Source: Vibrio hepatarius (GTDB lineage: Bacteria > Pseudomonadota > Gammaproteobacteria > Enterobacterales > Vibrionaceae). From it: DNA of 64,000 bases. Below, in pieces: positions 35,607 through 44,353 of the stretch. Location: assembly GCF_011806575.1 (NCBI RefSeq), contig NZ_JAATOO010000006.1, positions 124,001-188,000 of the forward strand, read 5' to 3'. The translations under genes were made by a program, and so were the position numbers. A model generated the notes under the pieces. The model made no database searches. It worked only from the letters and a program-made list of their open reading frames with translations, and was not told where the DNA came from. The first letter of the stretch is position 1, and the number at the start of each line of letters is the position of its first letter.

Positions 35607-36680
35607 TTATTGAGTTTGTGTTGCGCGAGGTAAGAAACCGTTCGCTTGCCACAATGCGTAACCTTTACGGAACTTAGATAGGTCTTGCCATACTTTGTCG
35701 AAGAATGGGTCTGCGGCTTTTTTCTCGTCCACCACTTCTAACCAAGTTGTTTCGAATAAGGTGAGCATCTCCTTGTTCCAGTAACGAATTTCGACGCCGT
35801 TCTCTTTGGCTTTTTCCATAGCGGAATACTGCATCGCTTCACCTTCGGCGATTGAGTAGGTCATGGTTGCCATACAGGTTGTTTCAACCGCAGACTGTTG
35901 AGTCTCACTCATCCCATTCCAAGTATCTTTGTTGATCAGCAACTCAAATACCGTCGATTGTTGGTGCCAACCCGGGAAGTAGTTGTACTTAGCCACTTTG
36001 TGGAAACCTAAACGTTGGTCAATGGCAGGTTGAGAGAATTCAGATGCGTCGATTGCACCTTTCTCAAGTGCGCCAAAGATCTCGCCACCCGGTAGCTGGA
36101 CAGTACCTACACCAAGTTTTTCCATCACAGAAGCGCCAAGACCGAAGAAACGCATGTTGAGTCCCTTAAGATCTTCTGGCTTTTCAATTGGCTTTTTAAA
36201 CCAGCCTGATGTCTCTGGTGAAATGATTGCACACGGCAATACTTTTACGTTGTAACCGCCTTGGTCGTACATTTCTTGATAAAGTTTTAAACCGTTACCG
36301 AAGTAAAGCCATGCCATGTATTCGCCAGCTTCTGGTCCAAAAGGAACTGCAGAAAAGAGTGCTGATGCTGGCAGCTTGCCTTGCCAGTAACCCGCAGTAG
36401 CGTAACCAGAGTTGACCTTACCCGTAGAAACCGCATCGAGGATTTCCGCAGGGTTAACCAGCTTACCCGGTTCATAGATCTTCATTTTGATCGTTCCGCC
36501 AGATGTCGTGGTGATGTGGTCTGCATACCATTGGATTGGTGTACCCAGTGCAGGTAGGTGGCTACCAAACGCGATCGGTGTTTTCAGTAGAATCTTTTTA
36601 TCCGCCGCTTGCGCGCTGACTGACATCCCAGTCGCTGCGAGCGCGAGTGCCGATGCGATAGCAACTTTCTTGAAGTTCAT
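35607..36680 (-). CDS. dctP: TRAP transporter substrate-binding protein (DctP family)
   Basis: Periplasmic receptor that delivers substrate to DctQM. The 357-residue protein starts with a signal peptide (MNFKKVAIASALALAATG, cleavage after AQA near residue 26). The mature part has the TRAP fold; the Arg in MRFFGLGASV is the likely carboxylate clamp. The subfamily resembles mannitol/chloroaromatic or TAXI-unlike DctP types with C-terminal helices (FETTWLEVVDEKKAADPFF). The ATG follows AAGGAGAAAGTT; an in-frame ATG 13 codons upstream would bury the signal peptide. The first gene of the operon, divergent from the kinase genes. Confidence 0.93.
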   Translation of the reverse strand: MNFKKVAIASALALAATGMSVSAQAADKKILLKTPIAFGSHLPALGTPIQWYADHITTTSGGTIKMKIYEPGKLVNPAEILDAVSTGKVNSGYATAGYWQGKLPASALFSAVPFGPEAGEYMAWLYFGNGLKLYQEMYDQGGYNVKVLPCAIISPETSGWFKKPIEKPEDLKGLNMRFFGLGASVMEKLGVGTVQLPGGEIFGALEKGAIDASEFSQPAIDQRLGFHKVAKYNYFPGWHQQSTVFELLINKDTWNGMSETQQSAVETTCMATMTYSIAEGEAMQYSAMEKAKENGVEIRYWNKEMLTLFETTWLEVVDEKKAADPFFDKVWQDLSKFRKGYALWQANGFLPRATQTQ

Positions 36681-36892
36681 AACTTTCTCCTTGTTAGGCT
36701 TTATTCCCGTCGATATCAAGAAATGTGAACATTGGGTAGATATTTGTGTTAACGCAATGTTACATTTGAGCCCAAGTGTAGTGAGGGGATTAATGACTCT
36801 CTATTGTTGAAATTGCGCAAATTTTGTCGGTATTTCATGCAGTTTTCCAAATAAAATGTCAGTAAAACTACGTACTGGCTCAGGAAGGAACA

Positions 36893-38278
36893 ATGGGCTT
36901 TGTTAGTAACAGGCGATTAACAATCAACATTATTTTGCTCTCGATCGTACCTTTGATTGTGGTGGTGGTTATTGTGGCGGGAATCCTATTTAGCCAAGCA
37001 AAACAATTAGTTGAAGATCAAGTTCAATTGACCCGCAACAATATACTCGCGGCAAAAAAACAAGAATTGAAACAGTACGTAGAAATGGCAGTGAAAAGCA
37101 TCGAGCCTTACTACCTAGATGAGTCACTTTCTACCCAAGAAGCGCAGAAAATAGTTGCGAAAAAGTTGAGTCAGCTCACGTATGGAAGCGACGGATACTT
37201 TTTCGTTTATACCTGGGATGGCGATGCATTGGTCTTACCATATCAACCTGAGCGCATAGGTATGAATTGGTGGGAGGTCGAAGATGTGCGAGGCAAAAAG
37301 CTGTTGCAAGAACTGATTCGAGTAGGCCGAGAGGGCGGTGGGTTTGTTGACTACTTATGGCATAAGCCGTCAATGAAAGAGCCGTTGCCCAAATTGAGCT
37401 ACGCGATCTCTTTGGACAAATGGCAATGGATGGTCGGAACCGGTGTTTACTTAGACGACATCGAGCGTCAGGTTTCCCATATGGAGAACGGCTACGACCA
37501 AAACGTTGGCAAAACCAGCAGCGCATTGTTTGTGGTGATGTTCCTATCGGTTTCAGTCATCGCAGCACTTGGCGCGTCACTAAACCTCAATGTTCGCAGA
37601 TTGGCGAATGAACAACTCAGTGTGCTCAATCAGCAAATCATCGACTCCCAAGAGAATGAGAGACAGCGCGTATCACGAGAATTGCATGACGGCGTGAATC
37701 AGCTGTTAGTGGCGGCTAAGTATCGTCTCGACAATGTCGATAAAGAACAAAACCAAGACGAGAAAAGCAAAGAACTCAGCGCAAGTAAGAACGCAATGGA
37801 GCAGGCAATTGTTGAGTTGCGCCGGATCTCGCGTGATTTACGCCCACCGCAACTGGATGACTTGGGGCTGGTGGCCGGAATTGAAGCCTACATCAACGAA
37901 CTGCGCCAACGTACGCAGTTAGAGTTGGTGTTTGAGCACGACATTGATGGTGTGGAGATGCTGCCTGAGGTGGAAACGACCTTATACCGAGTGGTTCAAG
38001 AATCACTCCATAACGTTGAAAAGCATGCGGATGCCCAAGGCGTGGACGTGATCATGCAGCGAGAAGGGCGATTGTTGATCCTGACAATTAGTGATGACGG
38101 CGTAGGCATTCCTGCCAAACAACTAAAGTCTGGTAAACATAATCCAGCTACACTGGAACATATGGGATTACAGAATATGAAAGAGCGCATTCAAGCTATC
38201 GGCGGTTCCTTCATTGTATCCAGCACGCAAGGAGAAGGTACGGAAGTACGCGTGAGTTTAAACATGGAGTTTATATGA
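36893..38278 (+). CDS. Cache-domain sensor histidine kinase (NarX/HisKA_3 type)
   Basis: Membrane kinase of 461 residues: helix 1 (about 10-32), periplasmic single Cache domain (about 35-200; LTYGSDGYFFVYTWDG and WQWMVGTGVYLDDIE), helix 2 (about 204-224), HisKA_3 with His265 (SRELHDGVNQLL) and an HATPase domain (LGLQNMKERIQAIGG). sCache kinases commonly sense organic acids. It is divergent from the TRAP genes and overlaps the next regulator by ATGA, so it probably controls uptake and the downstream catabolic genes. Confidence 0.93.
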   Translation: MGFVSNRRLTINIILLSIVPLIVVVVIVAGILFSQAKQLVEDQVQLTRNNILAAKKQELKQYVEMAVKSIEPYYLDESLSTQEAQKIVAKKLSQLTYGSDGYFFVYTWDGDALVLPYQPERIGMNWWEVEDVRGKKLLQELIRVGREGGGFVDYLWHKPSMKEPLPKLSYAISLDKWQWMVGTGVYLDDIERQVSHMENGYDQNVGKTSSALFVVMFLSVSVIAALGASLNLNVRRLANEQLSVLNQQIIDSQENERQRVSRELHDGVNQLLVAAKYRLDNVDKEQNQDEKSKELSASKNAMEQAIVELRRISRDLRPPQLDDLGLVAGIEAYINELRQRTQLELVFEHDIDGVEMLPEVETTLYRVVQESLHNVEKHADAQGVDVIMQREGRLLILTISDDGVGIPAKQLKSGKHNPATLEHMGLQNMKERIQAIGGSFIVSSTQGEGTEVRVSLNMEFI

Positions 38279-38904
38279 TCAAATTGGTACTGGCGGATGA
38301 CCACCGTCTGATGCAAGACGGACTGAAATCTAGGCTAGAGCGTGAGGAGAATCTTGATATTTTGTCTTGTGTCGGCACAGGAACCGAGGCACTGCAAGCT
38401 ACGTTAACCCTTAAGCCGGACGTCCTGCTTCTCGATATTAATATGCCTAACTTGAATGGTATTGAGGTGCTCGAGAAACTTGCAACGTCTAAATCAGATA
38501 CTGCGGTGATTATGCTGTCGATGCACGACAGCCGAGATTACGTTGTCCGCTCTGTTAAAGCAGGCGCAAAAGGGTACGTTTTAAAAGACGTTGGGTCAGA
38601 AGAACTGGTGATGGCGATTAACCAAGTCGCACAAGGGCGCTCTTACTTATGCCCACAGGCCTCTGATCGCTTATTGGAACAAATCAATGAAAAGCCTGAA
38701 ACCAAAGACGACACCCTCTCAAAGCGAGAATCGGATGTGTTGAAAGAGATCGTCAATGGTTCTTGCAACAAAGACATCGCGGATGCGCTGCATATTAGTG
38801 TGCGCACTGTAGAAACGCACCGATTACGAATTAAAAAGAAGCTTGGTGCCAACTCAACAGCTGCACTGGTTAAGCTGGCGTTAGAAAAGGGTTTGGTGAG
38901 CTAA
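38275..38904 (+). CDS. NarL/LuxR-type response regulator
   Basis: The 209-residue protein has REC (acceptor Asp54 in LLDINMPNLNG) and a LuxR-type helix-turn-helix (about 145-205; LSKRESDVLKEIVNGSCNKDI). It overlaps the kinase gene by four bases and the LysR gene by one, so all three are translationally coupled. It is the obvious partner of the Cache kinase. Confidence 0.93.
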   Translation: MIKLVLADDHRLMQDGLKSRLEREENLDILSCVGTGTEALQATLTLKPDVLLLDINMPNLNGIEVLEKLATSKSDTAVIMLSMHDSRDYVVRSVKAGAKGYVLKDVGSEELVMAINQVAQGRSYLCPQASDRLLEQINEKPETKDDTLSKRESDVLKEIVNGSCNKDIADALHISVRTVETHRLRIKKKLGANSTAALVKLALEKGLVS

Positions 38905-39860
38905 TGTCGCAAAACCTGCTCTCTAGTCGGCAACCGATACTCGACAAGATCGTCTTCTTCTGTGCAGTGCTTAGAACGGGATCGTTCCGTGAAGCCGCTG
39001 AGACTCAAGGCATTTCAGCCGCAGCAGGGAGTCGCTGGGTAAAAGAGTTAGAAGAAACCCTATCGGTGGAGTTAATTAAGCGAAGTACTAGACAACTTGT
39101 GGCGACTCAGGCTGGACAGTTGCTATACGAGCGTTTTTCTCCGCTACTACCGGATATCAACAACCTTGTTGAGCAAGTGCAGAACTTAGCGGAAGAGCAA
39201 CAAGGAGAGATTCGCCTATCGTCGACTCCGCTGTTCGCCCGTCAGTACCTGACTAAGATTGTCGCTGAGTATATGGACCTGCACCCACAGGTGAATTTTC
39301 GCATCTTCATTGAGGCGGGTGAATTTGACCCATTGACGATTGATTTCGCTTTTCGAGCCAGCGCTAGCTACGAAGGCGAACATTCTCCAGACTCACTTCT
39401 GGTGCGTAAACGCTTGTTAAGAGAACCACTCTATCTATGTGCTGCGCCAAAGTATCTTGCTGAATACGGCATGCCAGACACCCCTAAGGCACTTAGTGTA
39501 CACCGTTGTTTGTATGCACGAACTTTATTAGGCGGTAACCGTTGGTGCTTTGAGCAGAGTGGTGAGCAAGAGATTGTCACCATTCGCGATACGCTTGAAT
39601 GTGACAATAGCGAAATGTTGCTCGATCTAGCGATGGAAAGCGCAGGCGTCGCTTACCTTCCTCACTCACTGGTTTACCAACACATTAAACACGGTGATTT
39701 GGTTCAGATCATGGATAGTTATCAATGTGCTAGTTTCGATATTGATATGTTCTATCGACCTCGAACCCCAATGCCAGAGCGCTGCAACGGTTTTAAGCGC
39801 TATCTGATTCAGAGAGTTGACGAACTCAATATCAACAAAGCCACTCGCAATTGGATGTGA
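38904..39860 (+). CDS. LysR-family transcriptional regulator
   Basis: The 318-residue protein has a winged helix-turn-helix (about 12-75; TGSFREAAETQGISAAAGSR) and a substrate-binding co-inducer domain (about 100-300; DLLREPLYLCAAPKYL-like). Its start overlaps the response regulator stop as TAATG. LysR genes are usually autonomous and divergent; being the third gene of a two-component operon is unusual. It probably activates the CoA-transferase operon that begins 118 bases downstream. Confidence 0.91.
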   Translation: MSQNLLSSRQPILDKIVFFCAVLRTGSFREAAETQGISAAAGSRWVKELEETLSVELIKRSTRQLVATQAGQLLYERFSPLLPDINNLVEQVQNLAEEQQGEIRLSSTPLFARQYLTKIVAEYMDLHPQVNFRIFIEAGEFDPLTIDFAFRASASYEGEHSPDSLLVRKRLLREPLYLCAAPKYLAEYGMPDTPKALSVHRCLYARTLLGGNRWCFEQSGEQEIVTIRDTLECDNSEMLLDLAMESAGVAYLPHSLVYQHIKHGDLVQIMDSYQCASFDIDMFYRPRTPMPERCNGFKRYLIQRVDELNINKATRNWM

Positions 39861-39898
39861 CGAACGACAAATAAGCGACCGGATAATTGCAGATATGA

Positions 39899-39923
39899 AA
39901 TTCACAATCTCTATTTGTGCAAT
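39899..39923 (+). promoter_or_regulatory. Candidate operator between lysR and the CoA-transferase operon
   Basis: ATTCACAA at 39900-39907 and TTGTGCAAT at 39915-39923 form an imperfect dyad with a 7-base centre. It lies about 60-80 bases before the CoA-transferase start, where a LysR-type activator would bind. The match to any specific regulator is not established. Confidence 0.35.
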
Positions 39924-39978
39924 TAACAAATCAGAAAGCAACGTCTAATCTGAGATTCATTACTAAGGAAGGTGAATC

Positions 39979-41532
39979 GTGGTGACAAAATTGACCCCAG
40001 AGCAGGCCGCGCAGTGGATTGAAGACGGCCAGTCGGTATTACTCGGTGGCTTTATCGGCAGTGTCGTACCAGAAGCAATTGAACGTGCAATTGGTGATCG
40101 CTTTGTTAACTCTGGCTCGCCCAAAGACTTAACTTTGCTCTTCGCAGCAGGGCAAGGCGACGGAAAAAGTCGAGCGATAAACCATCTTGCACAACAAGGC
40201 TTGGTTAAGCGCGCGATTGGCGGTCACTGGGGGTTAGTGCCGAAGTTACAGCAACTGGCTGTCGATAACTTGATTGAAGCCTACAACTTGCCGCAAGGCA
40301 TCATCTCTCACTTATTGCGCGATACCGCCGCTGGCAAACCGGGAACAGTCAGTAAAGTCGGACTTGGGACATTTGTCGACCCGCGCATTGAAGGTGGCAA
40401 GATTAATAGCGTTCCGCGGGGAGACGGGGTGGAGGGGATCATTTTGGCGGGCGAAGATTTTTTTTTCTCCCACAACCTCCCCTTGGAGGGGGCGTTTATG
40501 CGGGCCAAAACCGCCGATGAAAGCGGCAATATCACTATGGAAGATGAATGCTTGATTGTCGAGAGCCTCGCAGCAGCACAAGCGGCAAGGAACAACAACG
40601 GTAAAGTCATCGTACAGGTTAAACGCGTGGTGGAAGCGGGAATGCTTGATCCGCACGCAGTGAAAATACCGGGCATATTTGTTGACGCAGTTGTCGTGTG
40701 TGAAGACCCGAACGAGCACATGCAAACTTTTGCGAGCATGATGAATCCAGAGTTTGTTGGTAAAGGGCAAAGAAAGCCCCAACACGTTGCCGAAGAGAAA
40801 ACCGTTCTGGATGCAAAAACTATTATTGCTCGACGCGCTGCAATGGAACTCAAAGCAAATTCCATTCTTAATCTCGGCATCGGCGCACCAGAATACATTG
40901 CAAAAGTCGCGCAGCAAGCTGGCATTCTCGAGCACTTTACGCTGACGGTCGAACCCGGAGCGGTAGGCGGAACCCCGGCAAGTGGTTTGGATTTCGGTGC
41001 ATCTCGTTTCCCTGACGCGATAATTAGCCAAGATCAGATGTTCGATTTCTATGATGGTGGTGGCATCGATCAGGCGTTTTTGGGCTTAGCGCAATGCGAT
41101 ACGAAAGGAGACATCAATGTCTCGCGTTTCGGTAGCAAAATTGCCGGTTGTGGCGGGTTTATTAATATTACCCAGAACGCCAAAGAGGTGTACTTCTGCG
41201 GAACATTTACCGCTAAGGGGCTTGCGGTGACGGCAGCATCCGGAGAGTTAGTCATCGAAAATGAAGGCGCACAGCATAAGTTCATCCAACAAGTCGAGCA
41301 AATCACCTTCAGTGCATCTCAAGCACTCCAGAATAACAAGCCAGTCCTTTATATCACTGAACGTGCTGTTTTCCGTCTGACAGAGCAAGGACTGGAATTG
41401 ATCGAAATCGCGCCGGGTATCGACTTAACCGAAGACGTATTGAATCAAATGTCATTTCAACCGAACGTCAGCGTGAATCTCTCCTTGATGGATCGCGCGA
41501 TTTTTGAAGCCGAATTTAAGCTGGCGTTGTAG
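39979..41532 (+). CDS. Acyl-CoA:3-ketoacid/acetate CoA-transferase, fused alpha-beta (YdiF-like)
   Basis: Family I CoA-transferase with both subunits in one 517-residue chain (alpha-like about 1-250, beta-like about 290-510), as in E. coli YdiF. The catalytic Glu is probably in LTVEPGAVGG (near 324). The glycine-rich GGFIGSVVPEAIE segment is the usual N-terminal start. It would activate a short keto or hydroxy acid by moving CoA from acetyl- or succinyl-CoA. The start is a GTG (tandem GTGs) after AAGGAAGGTG. First gene of an operon with a reductase and a thiolase. Confidence 0.9.
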   Translation: MVTKLTPEQAAQWIEDGQSVLLGGFIGSVVPEAIERAIGDRFVNSGSPKDLTLLFAAGQGDGKSRAINHLAQQGLVKRAIGGHWGLVPKLQQLAVDNLIEAYNLPQGIISHLLRDTAAGKPGTVSKVGLGTFVDPRIEGGKINSVPRGDGVEGIILAGEDFFFSHNLPLEGAFMRAKTADESGNITMEDECLIVESLAAAQAARNNNGKVIVQVKRVVEAGMLDPHAVKIPGIFVDAVVVCEDPNEHMQTFASMMNPEFVGKGQRKPQHVAEEKTVLDAKTIIARRAAMELKANSILNLGIGAPEYIAKVAQQAGILEHFTLTVEPGAVGGTPASGLDFGASRFPDAIISQDQMFDFYDGGGIDQAFLGLAQCDTKGDINVSRFGSKIAGCGGFINITQNAKEVYFCGTFTAKGLAVTAASGELVIENEGAQHKFIQQVEQITFSASQALQNNKPVLYITERAVFRLTEQGLELIEIAPGIDLTEDVLNQMSFQPNVSVNLSLMDRAIFEAEFKLAL

Positions 41533-41590
41533 CCCAGCCCTAGCAACAACAAAACAAATAACAAAACGAATAGTCACAGGGAAAATCACT

Positions 41591-42325
41591 ATGTTTGAGA
41601 ACAAAGTTTGTATCGTTACTGGAGCCGCGCAAGGAATTGGTAAAGCTGTCGTTGAGCGATTCACTAATCAAGGCGCAAAAGCCGTTTATGCCCTCGATAT
41701 CAATCAACGTGCCTTAGCGATTGCTTACCCGCCGTCGGAAACAATTAAGCCCGTAACGATTGATATATGTGACCGTGTCACAATTCAGGCGCTAGTGGAA
41801 GACATTAAAGCAGTACACGGCCGAGTCGATGTGCTGGTCAACAATGCTGGGATTACTAGAGACGCTCTTATCGACAAGATGACAGAGCAAGACTGGGATT
41901 TGGTCATCGATGTAAACCTTAAAGGGGTGTTTAATCTCACTCAAGCGGTTGCTCCATTGATGATGGAAAACAACTGCGGCTCGATCGTCACCATGTCTTC
42001 CGTTGTCGGTACAGACGGCAATATCGGCCAGACCAACTACGCGGCAACAAAAGGGGGCGTGATTGCCATGACCAAGAGTTGGGCGAAAGAATTTGCGCGC
42101 AAAGGCGCTCAGGTGAGAGCAAACTGTGTCGCCCCTGGTTTTATCGAAACGCCAATGACGACGGATTTGCCAGAAAAAGTACTGGCGATGATGAAAGACA
42201 AAACGCCGTTAGGACGAATGGGAACCACTGATGATATTGCGAATGGGGTGGAGTTTCTTGCTAGTGACAAGTCGAGTTTTATCACCGGACAAGTGTTGAA
42301 AATTGACGGTGGGTTGGTGTTGTAA
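41591..42325 (+). CDS. FabG/PhaB-like beta-ketoacyl reductase (SDR)
   Basis: The 244-residue SDR has TGAAQGIGKAV, NNAGITRD, Ser in MSSVVGTDGNIGQTNYAATKGG with YxxxK, and the terminal LKIDGGLVL common in FabG-type enzymes. Flanked by a CoA-transferase and a thiolase, it probably acts on CoA esters (acetoacetyl-CoA or a homologue) and not on acyl-carrier protein. Direction in the cell may be oxidation of a 3-hydroxyacyl-CoA. The ATG at 41591 follows CAGGG; an in-frame ATG at 41504 lies inside the upstream gene. Confidence 0.9.
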   Translation: MFENKVCIVTGAAQGIGKAVVERFTNQGAKAVYALDINQRALAIAYPPSETIKPVTIDICDRVTIQALVEDIKAVHGRVDVLVNNAGITRDALIDKMTEQDWDLVIDVNLKGVFNLTQAVAPLMMENNCGSIVTMSSVVGTDGNIGQTNYAATKGGVIAMTKSWAKEFARKGAQVRANCVAPGFIETPMTTDLPEKVLAMMKDKTPLGRMGTTDDIANGVEFLASDKSSFITGQVLKIDGGLVL

Positions 42326-42326
42326 G

Positions 42327-43541
42327 ATGAGCGAAAAAATCTATGTAGTGGCAGCGAAGCGCACCGCGATTGGCACGTTTATGGGCAGTTTATCGACAAT
42401 GTCGGCTGTGGAACTTGGCAGTATTGCTATCAAGGCCGCGTTGGAGCAAGCGCGGGTAAACCCTAAACTGGTTGATGAAGTCATCGCAGGCAATGTATTA
42501 AGCGCTGGTCAAGGACAAGGTGTCGGTAGGCAAGCTGCGATTCACGCGGGCATTCCAGTGGAGACACCCGCTTACACGTTGAATATGATCTGTGGCAGTG
42601 GGATGAAAGCGATATTAAATAGCGTGAATTCCATCAAAGCGGGAGAAGCCGATATCGTTGTCGCTGCTGGAATGGAAAGCATGAGCAATGCGCCATTTGT
42701 GGTGGATGGAAGTGTACGTTCTGGGAATAGAATGGGCGATATGTCGATGATTGATACCATGTTGAAAGATGGCCTGACCGACGCGTTTGAAGACTATCAT
42801 ATGGGGATTACGGCGGAGAATATCGCTAAGCAGTTCGAAATCAGTCGTGAAGAACAAGACGCGTTTGCCGCAACTAGCCAGCAACGGGCAGAGCACGCCA
42901 TCCAGTCTGGTCACTTCAAGCAAGAGGTTGTGCCAGTTGAAGTCGCGATGCGTAAAGGTCCTTACATTGTAGATACCGATGAGCATCCTCGCTTTGGCAC
43001 CACGAAAGAAAGTTTGTCTGCGCTACGCCCAGCATTTGATAAGCAAGGCACCGTCACTGCTGGAAATTCGTCAGGTATTAACGATGGCGCATTCGCGTTG
43101 GTTTTAGTTAGTCAAGCAGCGCTTAGAGCTCATGCGTTAACACCACTCGCTGAAGTTGTATCTGTTGCACAAGCGGGCGTAGATCCGAGTGTGATGGGAT
43201 TAGGACCAGTCCCAGCGGTCACTCAGGCGTTGAGTAAAGCACAGTTGCGCTTATCTGACATTGAACGCCTTGAGCTCAACGAAGCATTTGCCTCTCAGGC
43301 AATTGGTGTGATGAAAGGGCTGTCGAGCCTGCACAATGTCGACTATTCATGGTTTGCCGATAAGACCAACGTCAATGGTGGCGCGATTGCACTTGGCCAC
43401 CCGATAGGGGCATCTGGGGGAAGAATCGTCACGTCATTGATTTATGAGATGGTTCGCTCTAAGTCACACCTAGGATTAGCGTCGCTCTGCATTGGCGGTG
43501 GAATGGGTACCGCCATTATCCTCTCCACCGTTAACGATTAA
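42327..43541 (+). CDS. Acetyl-CoA C-acetyltransferase (thiolase)
   Basis: Degradative or biosynthetic thiolase of 404 residues. Active-site Cys in MICGSGMKAI (near 89), His in ALGHPIGASGGRI and a second Cys in CIGGGMGTAI. It would cleave acetoacetyl-CoA to two acetyl-CoA, the last step of breakdown. The ATG lies one base after the reductase stop. An ATG-like start at 42303 in the reductase gene is not used. The stop is followed by the convergent LysE gene. Confidence 0.93.
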   Translation: MSEKIYVVAAKRTAIGTFMGSLSTMSAVELGSIAIKAALEQARVNPKLVDEVIAGNVLSAGQGQGVGRQAAIHAGIPVETPAYTLNMICGSGMKAILNSVNSIKAGEADIVVAAGMESMSNAPFVVDGSVRSGNRMGDMSMIDTMLKDGLTDAFEDYHMGITAENIAKQFEISREEQDAFAATSQQRAEHAIQSGHFKQEVVPVEVAMRKGPYIVDTDEHPRFGTTKESLSALRPAFDKQGTVTAGNSSGINDGAFALVLVSQAALRAHALTPLAEVVSVAQAGVDPSVMGLGPVPAVTQALSKAQLRLSDIERLELNEAFASQAIGVMKGLSSLHNVDYSWFADKTNVNGGAIALGHPIGASGGRIVTSLIYEMVRSKSHLGLASLCIGGGMGTAIILSTVND

Positions 43542-43567
43542 TCATTGAAGCTTCGCGCTTTGTTCGG

Positions 43568-44209
43568 CTAGGTTAGGCTGGCAAGGCGCGCGGCAAATCC
43601 CATAAAGAGCAACCCTAGCAGTCCGTTGCCTAACTTCGACAACATTTGATTGTTTTTGAACAGTTGGGTAAGCGATGTGCCAACGAATATCAATACACTT
43701 AGATAGACAGTGCTAAAGATCTCTAAGATGGTTGCGAGGATCAAATAAGAAATCCATGTGTGTTCATAGGTGTAGTCGATAAACTGAATAAAGAACGACA
43801 CGTAAAATAGAATCGCTTTTGGATTGGTTAAGCTTAGCGTGAGCGCTTTAGCGAAGACGTTTTCAACTTTTTGTGGGCGCTCAACACCAGATTCATCCAT
43901 TGCTCGTCTACACCAGTATTGATGAATGATTTTAAGTCCAAGATACAGCAAATAAGCCGCACCCAAATAACGGATAATAGTAAACAAAACCGGAGAAGTT
44001 TGGATAAGTGAAGCGACGCCAAGGTAAGAGAGCAGAATTAAGATCGCATCACCGACTAGCACGCCCATAGCGGCTTTGTATCCGGTCTTTACACCAAGTG
44101 AAGAGCCTGACTTAAGCACATAGATAGAGTTTGGTCCTGGAGCGATGATAATCATCAAAAGCCCAACCAAATACGTCCAAATATTGATAACGCCAAACGC
44201 TTCTAACAT
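43568..44209 (-). CDS. LysE/RhtB-family exporter
   Basis: The 213-residue protein has about six membrane helices and the LysE signature GPNSIYVLKSGSSLGVKTG near the N-terminus, with NPKAILFYVSFFIQF in the middle. Members export amino acids or small metabolites; the substrate is not deducible. GAGGGA lies upstream. Single gene, convergent with the thiolase. Confidence 0.87.
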   Translation of the reverse strand: MLEAFGVINIWTYLVGLLMIIIAPGPNSIYVLKSGSSLGVKTGYKAAMGVLVGDAILILLSYLGVASLIQTSPVLFTIIRYLGAAYLLYLGLKIIHQYWCRRAMDESGVERPQKVENVFAKALTLSLTNPKAILFYVSFFIQFIDYTYEHTWISYLILATILEIFSTVYLSVLIFVGTSLTQLFKNNQMLSKLGNGLLGLLFMGFAARLASLT

Positions 44210-44318
44210 GCGGTCCCTCGCAAAAACTCAATCGCCAATGAAAGAGATATAACGCAAAGCGTGATTAAAGTCTATCGAAGAATTGGTGATTATTTAGTCA
44301 GTAAATAAATCGAGAAAC

Positions 44319-44342
44319 AAAAGCCGGACACTGCCGGCTTTT
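44319..44342 (-). terminator. Intrinsic terminator of the phoD-like gene
   Basis: AAAAGCCGG / CCGGCTTTT with a 6-base loop, just beyond the gene's stop. The minus-strand tail reads TTTTGTTT. Confidence 0.85.
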
Positions 44343-44353
44343 CTTCATAAAAT

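Noticed and set aside
40425..40500. G-rich and T-rich homopolymer runs inside the CoA-transferase gene, suspected frameshift
   Set aside because: The frame stays open and the residues on both sides (DPRIEGGKIN, then RAKTADESGNITME) follow the family in one frame.
40308..41031. Two long minus-strand frames (205 and 239 codons) antisense to the CoA-transferase gene
   Set aside because: They lie entirely within a gene with clear family motifs, have no ribosome-binding site and show cysteine- and serine-rich composition typical of antisense shadows.
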